Shown piece after piece: positions 33,266 to 43,669 of a DNA stretch of 64,000 bases (positions within the stretch are counted from its first letter, which is position 1; the number at the start of each line of letters is the position of its first letter). The stretch is taken from NCBI GenBank assembly GCA_022457155.1, contig JAJGOT010000170.1, forward strand, positions 482,501 through 546,500, read 5' to 3'. Below the pieces are notes generated by a model. The model did no database searches. It was not told the origin of the DNA and worked only from the letters and a program-made list of their open reading frames with translations. Both the position numbers and the translations under genes were made by a program. This stretch comes from Cladopsammia gracilis (lineage: Eukaryota; Cnidaria; Anthozoa; Scleractinia; Dendrophylliidae).

Positions 33266-34502
33266 ATGGCTGTGCAACCGAATCTACTTCCATCTCACAG
33301 TGAAAAGACAGTGGGTGCCATGAAGGCAGAGCAGCGAACCGTTAAGCGCATCACATTCAACCCTTCTGAGGCCAATCCCAGCGAGACACTGTACGTCTCG
33401 GTGCCCAAGCTGGGCGAGCATGATGTCCTTGTGTCCGGCTCGCTTGCACTTGTGTTCAACATCAACCTAGCTGGGGGCCACGTAACAACTTTCTCGTGCA
33501 AAATGTTTCTAAGGCCCTGGTGGACAGGCTAGTTGTAAGGTTTGGCGCCACCACCGTCGAGGACACAGTTGGGTACGACATCTATAAGATCTTCGAAGAC
33601 CTTTTCAAATCAACCGATGAGCGGGACAACATGCTTATGGAGGGCATCCAGAGTGTGGATTTGTGTAAGATTTGATCTGTTGCTGGCGACAAGAAGACTT
33701 CCGGCGTGGATGCAGAGAACAAGCTTGAGTCAATATACAAGAATAAGTACCGCATCAAACTGGATCACCAAATCTTAACTGATCACGGAATCATGTACCC
33801 TCAGGCCCTATACAGTGATCTGGTCTTCGAACTAACCCTAGCCCCCGCAAGCCAAGTTGTCCGAGGCTCAGACACAAGCAAGCTCGTGTACAAGTTGGAA
33901 AACATCCAGCTGGAGTACGTGCAACAAGCACTTATACTAGTGCAACAAGCACTTATACTAGCGGCAAGGGGTTCGCCTATGACTTCGTAATGCGAGATCG
34001 GGTGCATCCCTTCTCAAAAAGCGGGGACACTCGGATGAATCTTCGGGTAAACCCACAGCGCCGGTCTCTCAAGGGCATCCTCTTGCTGTTCATCAACCCC
34101 TATGTTGCGGGCGCAAGGGACTCTGAGAATTATTTCAATCCCGACATCACCAAAGTGAAGGTCACCGTAAATGGGGTTCCAAACAGGGTCTACAACGAGG
34201 GTATCGCCGGCACTGACATGTGGAGTGAAATCTCCCGACACTTTCACACGCGCGGCAGGCCCAACATGAACCTGACCAAATATCTCACAGGCAACAAGTT
34301 TGGTCTCTGGATTGACCTGCGGTCCATGGCTGACCCAGCTCTGCACGGCAACGGCCAACGGCTATTCAACACACAGGATGGCGTGCAACTCGAGATTGAA
34401 CGAAACGGCACAGGCTCGGTAAATGCAAACTGCCACATCTTCGCCATCTCAGACTCACAGTTGAGCATCATTAGCAGGCAGCTGGAATCTGTACAGTACT
34501 AA
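33266..34502 (+). pseudogene. Major capsid protein (double jelly roll), broken
   Basis: The ATG at 33266 directly follows a TATATACC motif. The recognisable Polinton MCP regions lie in order: an N-terminal TVKRITFNPSEANP segment, a conserved DTVGYDIYKIFEDLF helix, and a C-terminal domain with RMNLRVNPQRRS, NPDITKVKVTVNGVPN, FGLWIDLRS and a final SVQY. The protein builds the icosahedral shell. Breaks: a one-base shift near 33482, an in-frame TGA at about 33673, and a 21-bp tandem duplication (33919-33960) with loss of frame before 33990. The C-terminal third (33990-34502) is open. The length of about 410 residues is shorter than many Polinton MCPs, which suggests internal loss. Confidence 0.85.
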
Positions 34503-34506
34503 GACA

Positions 34507-34508
<2 letters not shown>

Positions 34509-34577
<69 letters not shown>

Positions 34578-34578
34578 G

Positions 34579-34632
<54 letters not shown>
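34509..34632 (+). repeat. (TA)n-(TATG)n-(TA)n tract before the ATPase
   Basis: About 124 bp of TA repeats interrupted by TATG units, ending TATACCATGG at the ATPase start. It occupies the place of the short TATATA motif found before sister genes, so it is probably an expanded promoter. Confidence 0.85.
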
Positions 34633-35387
34633 ATGGCTACAAGCAAGATTAACGTCTATGATAAACCGGCTCCCCTACCATCCACCGGACCATTATCACA
34701 CAATGAAATAGAAAAACTTCTGGCAAAGGCGCCCTCTCCACCGACACATGAGCCAATTGTTTGCAAACCAACTAATATAGGCGTTGGCTATGGACCCAAG
34801 AAAGCTGCCATTCAACGCACTAATCGTGGGCCCCACTAACTCTGGCAAGACACAGTATCTTCTAAACCAACTGCGAGGCCCCTTTAGGGGTTGTTTTGAT
34901 TACATCGTTTTATTGTCCCACATTTGTCAAGAACAAGACATACGATGGCTTCGTGGACCGCGATCCGCACATCTTTGTGATTATCTGCCAACAGCATGAA
35001 ATCGAAGACTGGTTGAAGGAGGCGAGCTTCTTTTTCACAGGCACTAACACTTTATTCATTCTCGATGACTGCGCCGCCTCCAAAGATGTCAAAGGCCGCA
35101 CGAGCCAGCTGGTCAATCTGGGGTTCAGTGCAAGGCATGATGGCATATCCGTATGGGTCTTGACATAGCAGAGCACCAGCATTGCCAAGCCATATCGTGA
35201 CAACATTGCAGCGATCGTGCTCTTTTACACACCATCCAGCAAGACAACTAAGGCCATCTTCGAAGACTATGCCGGCGAGCTCTCCCGTGAGGAGTACAAA
35301 GAGCTTATCGCAAGGCTCAAATCCCGCAAGTTCTCCCACCTGGTTTTCTCTTTGAGATACCCGTATGGAATTGAGTACAAGGTTTAA
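34633..35387 (+). pseudogene. FtsK/HerA-type genome-packaging ATPase, broken
   Basis: The start is the ATG after the TA tract. A Walker A motif ([14 protein letters not shown], about 34825-34866) and Walker B (TLFILDDCA, about 35048-35074) are present at A32-like spacing. The family pumps viral DNA into capsids. The gene uses three frames: 34633-34790, 34784-34910 and 34896-35387. An in-frame TAG at 35166-35168 also interrupts the C-terminal part (SIAKPYRDN onward). About 250 residues in all, normal for the family. It follows MCP on the same strand, the usual morphogenetic pairing. Confidence 0.85.
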
Positions 35388-35402
35388 ACACAAATATATA
35401 CC

Positions 35403-35642
35403 ATGGATGCACCAACGAGCCTACACAAGCTCACGGTGCTTTCACAGCTTTTGGATGAATTGCACAAACACACACTTGATGCGCAAAACAAAATTATCAA
35501 AGCCGCTAGTGAGGAAGATATGCGCCTTATGCTTCTCAACAGATATCCCTTGCGGTTGAATTCTATACCAGACACCATGGCGGGGCTTATACGGGAGATT
35601 GAAACTCTTTTACCCACCATCAAGAGAATTATCGAAAATTAA
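35403..35642 (+). CDS. Small helical protein, unknown
   Basis: An intact 79-residue frame predicted to be all helical, with Leu-rich faces (LSQLLDELHKHTL; IREIETLLPTIK). No cysteine pairs or membrane segment. The start follows ACAAATATATACC, identical to the motif before MCP. It sits 15 nt after the ATPase stop. I do not recognise the family. Confidence 0.6.
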   Translation: MDAPTSLHKLTVLSQLLDELHKHTLDAQNKIIKAASEEDMRLMLLNRYPLRLNSIPDTMAGLIREIETLLPTIKRIIEN

Positions 35643-35662
35643 AAAACACATATATACCCCTG

Positions 35663-36261
35663 ATGATGGCACAAGCAGCTAAAGACCAGGTCGACTTGAG
35701 CGAAGTACTGCAGATGCTGGAGGCTGCCCCTGATACCGCACAGAGGGGCTCGTGTGTGACGATGGCATTCCTGCCAAACGTGAGAAGCTGGCAATCCTTG
35801 TTTCAACCGGCAAGGCCAAAGAATCTATCGGCGTGCAGCTTACACACGATCATGTCAAGCGCCTGTCAGACAAGGACGTTGACAAGTACTTCAAAAGATA
35901 CGAGGCCTATGTCGGCAACAAGACAACAGAATCCCTAGTTGATTCAGCCATAATGCTCTTGTCCAAAGGAGTTGGCATGGTGGTCGACCTTGATGATGTC
36001 AAGGAATTACAGAAAGAACTAAAAAATGATTACATCATCTATCAGGAGCTGTCAAATCTTGCTGGAGGTCTTGCCCTGAGATGTGGACGATGGCTGGCGC
36101 TTGCCAATGCTGCTCTCATCACAACAAAACACGTCAAGTTTGAACGAAAGCCTGATCACAAGCCTGACTTAATAGAATTGGAATCACAACCCACACATCC
36201 AAGCAGAGACAGTGAAGGTTATCCACTTGAGGGCTTTGATGAAGTTGGGCTGGGACCTTGA
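35663..36261 (+). pseudogene. Helical protein of the structural cluster, frameshifted
   Basis: The ATG at 35663 opens about 30 residues (DLSEVLQMLEAAPDTA), then the frame shifts near 35748 and continues as a 165-residue helical region with KYFKRYEAYVG, a hydrophobic ALITTKHVKF segment and an acidic tail. A TATATACCCC motif precedes the start. The family is conserved among related elements as far as I recall, but its function is unknown. It is followed by an 11-bp tandem repeat. Confidence 0.6.
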
Positions 36262-36328
36262 AGGAACCTGGCTGGAACCTGGGCGGAACCTGGCTGGAAC
36301 CTAGGTGGAACCTAGGTGGAACCTGTCA
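36262..36328 (+). repeat. 11-bp tandem repeat GGAACCTGGCT / GGAACCTAGGT
   Basis: Six imperfect units directly after the preceding gene's stop region, in the spacer before the next TATATA motif. Confidence 0.85.
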
Positions 36329-36367
36329 GCACACTTGTCAAATTTTCAAAGCATATATATATCCACT

Positions 36368-36859
36368 ATGGCCACACCACTCGAGGCGATCCCTGAAGAA
36401 ACGCCAACTCCAACACCTGCACGTGTTACCTCTGAGGCCCCGAAAACAAAGCCTGCAACAGAAAAGAACCCCGGCCGCGTTGCTTCTGGCAAAAGGCTAG
36501 CAGAACGCAACCGCCTGGCCCGTGAAGCAAAGAAAAAGGCCGAAGCACAAAAGTCCGCACCCTCAACAAGTGACACCAGTACTGCAAACCAACCCTCAAC
36601 AAGTGATATAACAACTGACACCAACAGCAACTCAATCTTTTATATTCTGGGGGTTGGAGGGTTGATTGTCTCTGTTATGGGTTTGTATTACCAAAGCGAA
36701 GCCATAATGCAAAAGCTTGACCGCAAACCACCAGCAACACCAGCAAACACACCGACCCCACCACCAGAACAACCCCCATCTCGAATTCCGGTAAGACAAG
36801 GAATCAAAAAAACACATATGTATACTGGACACAAACCATGGCTGACAATAAGCTTGTGA
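36368..36859 (+). CDS. Pro/Ala-rich single-TM protein
   Basis: The ATG at 36368 follows GCATATATATATCCACT. About 163 residues: a Pro/Thr/Lys-rich N-terminus with a basic helix (RLAERNRLAREAKKKAEAQK), one hydrophobic segment (FYILGVGGLIVSVMGLYY) near residues 96-113, then a Pro-rich tail. The frame runs 22 nt past the next gene's ATG and through its promoter motif, so the true stop may have been lost. Function unknown; likely membrane- or virion-associated. Confidence 0.6.
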   Translation: MATPLEAIPEETPTPTPARVTSEAPKTKPATEKNPGRVASGKRLAERNRLAREAKKKAEAQKSAPSTSDTSTANQPSTSDITTDTNSNSIFYILGVGGLIVSVMGLYYQSEAIMQKLDRKPPATPANTPTPPPEQPPSRIPVRQGIKKTHMYTGHKPWLTISL

Positions 36860-37059
36860 AGTCTATCCTCGACGCCGCAACAATAACTGGCCTTGTCGCT
36901 GGTATTGGTTGGATTGGTAAAAAGACCATCAAAGAAAACTTCACTGCCGACCCCAGTGCAAGCTTGATGAACTACGTCAAGTTCACAGCCGTCATGGCTG
37001 GCAGCATCGCGCTGAAGAAATATCTTGAGGACCAGAAAATCCTCCCAGACAACATGTAA
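36838..37059 (+). CDS. Small membrane protein (73 aa)
   Basis: An intact frame with two weakly hydrophobic Gly/Ala-rich segments (ITGLVAGIGWIG; FTAVMAGSIALKK) separated by a short polar loop. The start lies after CATATGTATACTGG. It resembles the small two-helix proteins often found in Polintons; the role is unknown. Confidence 0.6.
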   Translation: MADNKLVKSILDAATITGLVAGIGWIGKKTIKENFTADPSASLMNYVKFTAVMAGSIALKKYLEDQKILPDNM

Positions 37060-37084
37060 AACCATATGTATACACACCACCACA

Positions 37085-37522
37085 ATGGCCAGCATTGCAA
37101 TAATGGCCCTTGGCGCTGTTTTGAATGCTGCAGCTTTCACTGGCGGCAATTATCTCGCGAAGTATCTATCTGGTGATAACGGAAAGGCAGCAATGGATGA
37201 GAAAATCCGGCATGACCACGCTCTGGAACAATACCAAGCGGCTTACGCCAAATACCAGAAGGACCGCACTAAGCTCCTCGACTGGATTGCAGCCAACGAT
37301 CGGATAAAACACCAAGCTAGCCAAAACTTTCAAACCACCAACCAAGCCCTGGTCTTGTATAACCGGATGCATAAATCACAACCAGATAAACAAATCAAAG
37401 ATTACAAAGAGCCTCAGTTCTCGGACTTCTACAAACCCAGCCCACAACAGCAGACTGGTGAACTTGCGTTCATTGGAGGCACCCTGCTTGCGGGTGGGTA
37501 TGCAGCATATCGCCTTCTGTAA
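37085..37522 (+). CDS. Membrane-tipped helical protein (145 aa)
   Basis: Intact. A short hydrophobic N-terminal helix (IAIMALGAVLNAAAF), a charged amphipathic middle (DHALEQYQAAYAKYQKDRTK), a PKFSDFY-like word (here PQFSDFYKPS) and a C-terminal hydrophobic helix ending AAYRLL. The start follows CATATGTATACACACC. The arrangement of two terminal hydrophobic helices around a long polar helix suggests a membrane- or capsid-bridging protein; this is inference. Confidence 0.65.
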   Translation: MASIAIMALGAVLNAAAFTGGNYLAKYLSGDNGKAAMDEKIRHDHALEQYQAAYAKYQKDRTKLLDWIAANDRIKHQASQNFQTTNQALVLYNRMHKSQPDKQIKDYKEPQFSDFYKPSPQQQTGELAFIGGTLLAGGYAAYRLL

Positions 37523-37582
37523 AAAATCGGCAAGGGGAGACATAACCAATTGAAGAAACCCCTTCCCCTAGGTATATACAAC

Positions 37583-37825
37583 ATGTCTAAGATCTGTGCG
37601 AAGGAAAAGTTACCAGACTTCTCAGAATGGTCTGATCACTTTATCAATGAAAACATTGGAAACTTGGTTGATTCATTTCATGAATGTATTCAACTTTTTG
37701 AAGAAATTGCAAAGAGCGATTCCGCGACTCCATCGGAAAAATCTAAAGCTTCAAAAGCTATACGAAAATTTGCTTTTGCTCGTGACCATCTCATTGACGT
37801 GATGATGAAAGTAGAAGAACAATAA
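37583..37825 (+). CDS. Small helical protein (80 aa), unknown
   Basis: The start is ATG at 37583 after GGTATATACAAC. An acidic-amphipathic all-helical protein with no motif I know. Intact. Confidence 0.55.
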   Translation: MSKICAKEKLPDFSEWSDHFINENIGNLVDSFHECIQLFEEIAKSDSATPSEKSKASKAIRKFAFARDHLIDVMMKVEEQ

Positions 37826-37846
37826 CTGCTTAAATATATATACACA

Positions 37847-38837
37847 ATGGACTCCAAACTCTCAAAGATCTATTACAGCCCCAAAGGCTACCGGAAAGGT
37901 CTTGCCGCTGTAAAAAAGCTAGCTGCAGCAGCCAAGGTCTCTGAGGAGGTGGCAAAGAAATGGCTGGCCAAACAAGCCCTTTGGCAAGTTTACCTCCCAG
38001 CGCCACGCCATATACCTCGCCCAAAGTTTGATGTCCAGACTCCTAATGCGGTGCATCAAGCTGATCTACTTTTTTTTGCCACACGACAAACTTCCACACG
38101 GTAGAAAGATTTACAAATATGCTTTGACAGTTGTTGATGTAGCTAGCCGTTACAAAGCAGCAGAGCCCTTGACTTCGAAAGAGTCTGATGAATTTTCAAA
38201 GGCGTTGGCCCGGGTATATAGGCGTGGGCCTTTGAAATGGCCACAACTGTTGCAAGTCGATCCGGGGACAGAGTTTATGGGAGCTGTGACTAAAGAGACT
38301 GGGGCCCATAAAACAACCATTCGCCGTGGGCGCGTTGATATCCACAGAGACCAAGGGATTGTTGAAAGATTCAACAGAACCCTGGCTGAACGATTGTTTG
38401 GTTACCAGTACGCTGTTGAAATGAATCTGCCCTCTGGCCGTTCGACTGCTTGGGTTAAAAGATTGCCAGATGTTATCTCGGCTTTGAACAATGAAGTGAC
38501 ACAACTCACTGGCAAGAAGCCTGCGCAGGCGATCAAAGAGAAAGCTACCTCAGCCAAACCAGCAACCCCATATTTGAGACCAGTGGGGGTGAATGAGAAG
38601 AAGCTCCCTCCTCGGGTTAATTTGCGATATCTGTATTACCCCGGTGAGCTTGAGGGTGGTAGTCGACGAGCGACTGATCCAATCTGGTCTTTGAAAGTCT
38701 ACCAAATACAAAGGATTGTCACCAAGCCAGATGCACCGGCCGTCTATTATCTGTACGACGGACCCAAGCGCGGGTTTGTCCGTGAGGAGTTGATGCTTGT
38801 GCCGCCGGGCACTCAGTTGCCTCCGATGTCTTTGTGA
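37847..38837 (+). pseudogene. Retroviral-type DDE integrase, frameshifted
   Basis: The start at 37847 follows AAATATATATACACA. A helical N-terminal region precedes the rve core: first Asp in HQADLLF, second Asp in LQVDPGTEF, Glu in GIVERFNRTL, so the DDE triad is present. A C-terminal SH3/chromo-like beta domain (WSLKVYQIQRIV...VYYLYDG) follows. An 8-T run near 38070-38077 shifts the frame between the N-terminal part and the rest, at the first catalytic Asp. Total about 330 residues, normal for Polintons. The enzyme would join the element's ends to the host target, giving the flanking duplication. Its 3' end overlaps the polymerase 3' end (convergent). Confidence 0.9.
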
Positions 38838-41800
38838 CCATATGCAAGCGTATGGACGCCATCGTCTTTTATCCAGCGCTTTGAATCAAAGGGAGAGAGC
38901 GTTGTCTTGGTGATGTGCTCACCGAAGATTTGGTGGCCTTTGCTTCGGAGCCTGTCCATCCCATGCTTGAAGGTTCGCCGGTCGAAAAAAGCTTCCTTGT
39001 AATTCTGGTGGATGATCTCTTTCTTTGTGACAACCTTTGTGGTGCCCTTTGCTTTCTTGATGTCCAGCTTAGCTGTGATTTCTTTACCGTCCTTGTCCTT
39101 TTACTTCATACACCTACTGTCGTCTTTCAAGATGCTGTACATCTTCGAGCGAAGACACACAACCTCTGAGATGGGCACACCCTCGCACTCGTCCTTCATC
39201 TTCCCAATGACCTTCTTGTTAAGCTGGCTGTGGAGTGGATGGTCCTTGGGATAGTCACTTGTGTCGCAGAGTTCATCCCGAAGGTTCTCCATGTCTTTGT
39301 AAACATCATCCGTCTTGATCTCGAGGAGCAGAGAGTCTGTGTCTGTGTAAAGTAGGTCTACGCGTGGACCATATTTCAGCTTGAGATGTTTGTAATAGAA
39401 GTCATACATCAGTGTTTTGGAAAGATCATGGATGCACATGCCTGTGTAGATTGGGCGGTTGAAGAGGATTTTCTCCCTGTGCATCTGGATCCCCGCCATG
39501 TTAGCTCCAAAGACTGTTGCTCTGGAAAACAGCGGGCTTGCGATAAGCTTTCTTATCTTGTCTTGCTCGTGCGATCGGACAAGCTTCATGTCGATTCGAT
39601 TTCGGATGGTTCTCCATTGTCTTACCGAAGACTGAGTTGTTCATGAGCTTAAAGAAGTTCTTCTCAAAATCGGAAGTGGCCTTCTTTCTGAGCTCGGTGT
39701 TCGGGGAGATCTATGGCTCCATCCAAGCCCTCTGCTCGAACTTGAGCATTTTGTGGATTTTCGTCAACTTCATTCCCAGATCCAGGTACTGCTGGAGATT
39801 TCTGTAATGCAACACGTACCGGGATTTCTTGTTTAGGGTAAGGAGCAGCTTCTGTGTCTTGTCTTCTGACTGTCCCTCTGCCAAGGCCCTTTGATATGGA
39901 GACATCCATGCCTTAGGTACGACCTGACTTTCTGGGGCAAGAGGATAAGCGTTGTGCTCATCGTGCAGCTCCTCGGGGTACTCAAGATCAACCTCGAGGA
40001 TGTAACCGATCTTTCTGTTTGGCCTCCACTTCCTGATCTGGTGTTGTGTTGGAAAGACAGGGCACCATGCGAAGTTGCCAACTGGGAGAGGCTGACTCAT
40101 GGCCCATCCATAGAGATTGTTCGCGTCTATGTAACTTGACTCTTCGTTGGGGTTGTGATCACGAAGATAGGGGTTGTTAGCCTTGCAGTACCGCCTGCTC
40201 TCCATGGATATGCCACCTCGCAAGCCTCTTTCAACAAAGAGATGCATGTCAACATCTGTGAGCAGCTCCAGGTTGATGCCCGTATACCTAAAAAGAGCGT
40301 CCCATGAGAGGCCAGGACTTGTGTAATAATGTGCCGGGTCAAGTTTGTAATGTTGCAGACATGTTTTTCTGAAGTTCTCGAAAACATCGGCCAGAAGAAG
40401 CACATCTGTCATGAGGTAGAGATCGTGGTAATCTCCAAGCGTCTTGCATCCAAATACCTCCCACACTTTTTGCGCGTGGGCGTATTCCTTATCTGAGATG
40501 CCTTCCTTCTTGAGCTCGCTGTAGAAGGCATCCTTCGGCGGGAGAGAGAGGTCTCCTCGAATCGAGCCCATGAGTCCATGTATTCGTATGGGTAAATCCC
40601 TTTTTGCAGGAGAAGGTTGCGTTTGGCTTGGTTCTTCTCATAGTTTGCCGTGATTGTTAAGGGCTCTGGCTTGTTTGCTTCAACCAGGGCACTGAGGCTT
40701 GACTGCATGAACTGCAAGCTGTCAATGAACCTCAGCTTGCCGAGAGAGAAAGAGATGTATTTCTCCATGTTGTTTGGGATGCATTTCAAATCGGAGTGAA
40801 TGTTTGCAATTCCACTCATGATGTGGTGCGCATCATAACCCCTCAAGTTGTGAAAGATTACGGGGACTATTTCCGTTTTCGGGTTGGTTCAGAAGTAGTT
40901 GATGTTGCAAAAACTGTGAGCTGCGCCCCGATATTTGCCTGTGATGTGACAATGATCTTTAACTGCGTCTCGAACAGAGTCTTGTATTAGAGATCCCCCG
41001 CAGAAAAGGCAGTCGACCCGCTCGAATAAATTGTCTGTGATGGGCTTCCACTTGCTTCTTGGCCCAACAAATGGGAACTCTTTTAATTCACCATCCTCGC
41101 CCTGGATGTAAGTTTTGAATGCCTTTTGGTAACATTTGTTGGTGAAACGATGAACAAAGCCCGCGTATTCTCCGGTGTTTGGATCATAGACCGCAACGGC
41201 GTCCCTGTGGTTCCTCTTGGTGAGAGACTTGTTACAGATGTGGGAGTCAGTTGCACAGTTGAATTCAATCCATTCCTCTCTCGTCATTGAATAAGGCTTC
41301 TTGTGTTGTAGTTCGTCTCTGATCACTCCTTCCAGCTGTTGAAGGCTGTTAAGAAAGACCGGCACCGCGTCCTCTCCTCTGTATAGGTAAGGGCCCTTTG
41401 TCTCCCCATCAGAGCGAACAGCTAACATGCAGAACCCACAGGGTTTGTGTACGGATGTCGCTGTGGTGCTGCTCTGTTGGGGATCTGGTATGCATCCATG
41501 GACTTTTTCGACAATGCTTTCGAAGTCAGCATAAATAACCCAAGGCTTCTTCATCTGGTTCTGAAAGTTCTCAAAGAGGAAGTTTTCACCTTCTTTGGGC
41601 ATTTCAACTCGTGCCGGCCTGCCTTTGACTCCCCTGCAATAGAAGAGATGGTCGGTGAGAACCCTTTCTGAAGAGAAGGTTTGGAGACACCTGTCACAGT
41701 GATGCATGCGGCGTCCAACGTTGAACTCACTATGTAGAAGTCTGCTGATGCTCTTGATGTAACAATAATGCGAAGTGTGTATGTCTGTGAGCAACATCAG

Positions 41801-42622
41801 ATTAATCCTTCGCAGATTGGGATCCTCTTGCTCACTGACTCTGATTACAACCACCTTGTTGTTTTTCCAGCCATAAACGTTGATTGCAAGGTTGTTTTGG
41901 CGTTCAACCTTAGAAATCTGATTCAATGGCGTTGGAAAATCAACTCCAGTGCAGTCTAGGCCATCATCAATGGGATAACTTCCTGGTCTGTCTGAATGCA
42001 CCTCGGCAGGGAACAATGCCGATCGCAGTGCCCAACGTAGACACTGATTGTCTCTGTTCTTTACATTGATGATTGCCTGCTTCGACCTGAGTTTTGATGG
42101 TGTTGGGATAAATGTGCCGCCTCGTAGAGGCTTGTACACCCCAAACTCAAGGTAAACAGTTTTGATTTTATCAACCACCCAACCAGAACCCATCTGCTGC
42201 CATCTAGAAATCTCTTCCTTAAAACCATTCACAATGTCTTCCAGAATGCCCTCCTCTCGCAGCTTATAGAGATGTGTCACAATCAGTGGTTTGTCGTTCC
42301 AAAAGAAGTGATTCATTTCTTGATTGTTATCACCTGCCATTGAAAAGTGAACATCGAATGACAAAGTGACCTTCACCCCGCCAAGCTCTGTGACTTCGCG
42401 TGCAATTCTCTGGAGAATGGCCCCCTTATTAGTTATGAAGAATGAATTCAGGTCCTTGATTTGGTAATCATCAGGGACATTCATCTTATAACCATGCAGC
42501 GAATTACCGAAGTAATCGTGGTTCCTTGGATTGAAGTCAAGGCGTTGAGCCTCCATGTTATATACAGGGATTTCATTTTCTCCAATTGCTGGTCTCGCAT
42601 CGGGCCTCTGTGCCATTGCCAT
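38813..42622 (-). pseudogene. Protein-primed family B DNA polymerase, broken
   Basis: It starts at the ATG at 42622, immediately inside the right TIR, and ends at about 38813 (roughly 1,270 residues). In order: a long N-terminal region (NQCLRWALRSALFP), exo I (YADFESIV), a Cys/His-rich module (CLFCGG...DHCHITGKYRGAAH..CN), exo II (LRGYDAHH), exo III (TDVLLLADVFENF), motif A (SYIDANNLYGWAMSQ), motif B (NNSVFGK) and motif C (LLYTDTDSLLLE). It would replicate the element from terminal-protein primers. Breaks: TGA at 40889-40891, a 2-nt CT-repeat expansion near 40548, TAG at 39711-39713, a one-base shift near 39617, and TAA at 39101-39103. Confidence 0.93.
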
Positions 42623-42907
42623 GTGGGTTGGTATATGTGGGGGTGGGGTTTCTTCAATTGGTGATCTCGTGCCGGGCCAGCATTCACAAGCACAGAGTAG
42701 TATAGGGGCTTGGTGTATCCGAGATCACCTCCAAACGCCCGAATAACCGCTTATTTTGGGAACTCCCGAACGCCGGAGTTGCCGTGCCCCCAGGGCGAAT
42801 GCAATGAGCCCTGGGGGCACGGTAACTCGGGCGTTCGGGAGTTCCCAAAATAAGCGGTTATTCGGGCGTTTGGAGGTGGTCCCGGATCACCAAGCCCGTA
42901 TACTACT
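42618..42907 (-). repeat. Polinton right TIR, itself palindromic
   Basis: Inverted copy of 25515-25810, including the roughly 212-bp terminal palindrome (42696-42907). It runs to the ATG of the DNA polymerase gene, with TATATACCAACC (read on the minus strand) 10-20 nt upstream of that start. Confidence 0.9.
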
Positions 42908-42912
42908 ACAAT
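42908..42912. repeat. Probable Polinton target-site duplication, right copy
   Basis: ACAAT directly after the right terminus TATACTACT, matching 25510-25514. Confidence 0.6.
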
Positions 42913-43029
42913 TATCTCGAAATTCCAAAGTCGTACTCGTACTCGATTTCGTACTCGTAGTCAAATCTAAAGGTCGCTAATGTGTCTTAAGGGTAAACGA
43001 ACAGCTACTGAAGACGGCATGTGCTAATC

Positions 43030-43669
43030 TTAAGGTGGCTCCATATTGTTCAGCCCTCTCGTCTTTTGCATCCCATTACAGCTAGCCCGATGGTGTGGCT
43101 AAAAATCTTTTACTTGAAACCAGTAAATCTTTTATTAGTCAACAAAGTGGTATCCAAACGACGTCATCATTCGTTGCCATGGCAACGCGAAAAGAGGTCA
43201 AAAATACGCTATTTTGCACCATTTGAGGCTAATAACTTATAAACTACACGGTGAAAGTTTTTGTTTTAGATATATTTTTGTTTAATTGGCAAGAGAAACA
43301 TTTTAACAATTTTTTAAAAAATTCTGTACATAGAGTTCAGAGCTACCTTAAATTTATGTAAAAATGTCATATCTCTGAATCCTATGTGCAGATTGTTTTC
43401 AAAATTGGCACAAATGTTTGTTATGTTTATAACACGAAAATATATAAAAATCAAAAAATTTCACCGAGCAGTTTTGAAGTTATTAGCCTCAAAAGGTTGA
43501 AAATGGGGTCTTTTTGGCCTCTTTTTACGTTGCTATGGTAACAAATTTTGATGTCGTAGCCACCTAAATTTGTTCATTGGTTAAGTATTTACAAACCTGT
43601 ATTAAACGTTTTCTCTAACTCATAGATGTATCATGATGGGAATGTTTAAACTATTAGGAGCCACCTTAA
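43030..43669. mobile_element. TTAA-flanked MITE (GGTGGCTCC ends)
   Basis: TTAA at 43030 and 43666 flanks inverted ends GGTGGCTCC / GGAGCCACC. The interior is non-coding. This is the second of three TTAA-type elements in the window. Confidence 0.75.

Larger units (their letters stand above)
25515..42907. mobile_element. Polinton/Maverick element, 17.4 kb
   Basis: The element has about 290-bp terminal inverted repeats beginning AGTAGTATA and a likely target duplication ACAAT. It encodes the Polinton hallmark set: protein-primed family B DNA polymerase, retroviral-type integrase, packaging ATPase and double-jelly-roll major capsid protein. Accessory genes are a YqaJ exonuclease, a VLTF3-like factor and small membrane proteins. 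Order from the left: YqaJ(+), VLTF3-like(-), 2-TM(-), penton-like x2(-), tail-anchored(+), coiled coil(-), MCP(+), ATPase(+), six small genes(+), integrase(+), PolB(-). Most larger genes carry frameshifts or stops. It lies in the last intron of the TPR-CHAT gene. Confidence 0.95.

Noticed and set aside
34455..34646. Frame encoding a Tyr-Ile repeat
   Set aside because: Translation of the (TA)n promoter tract; not a gene.
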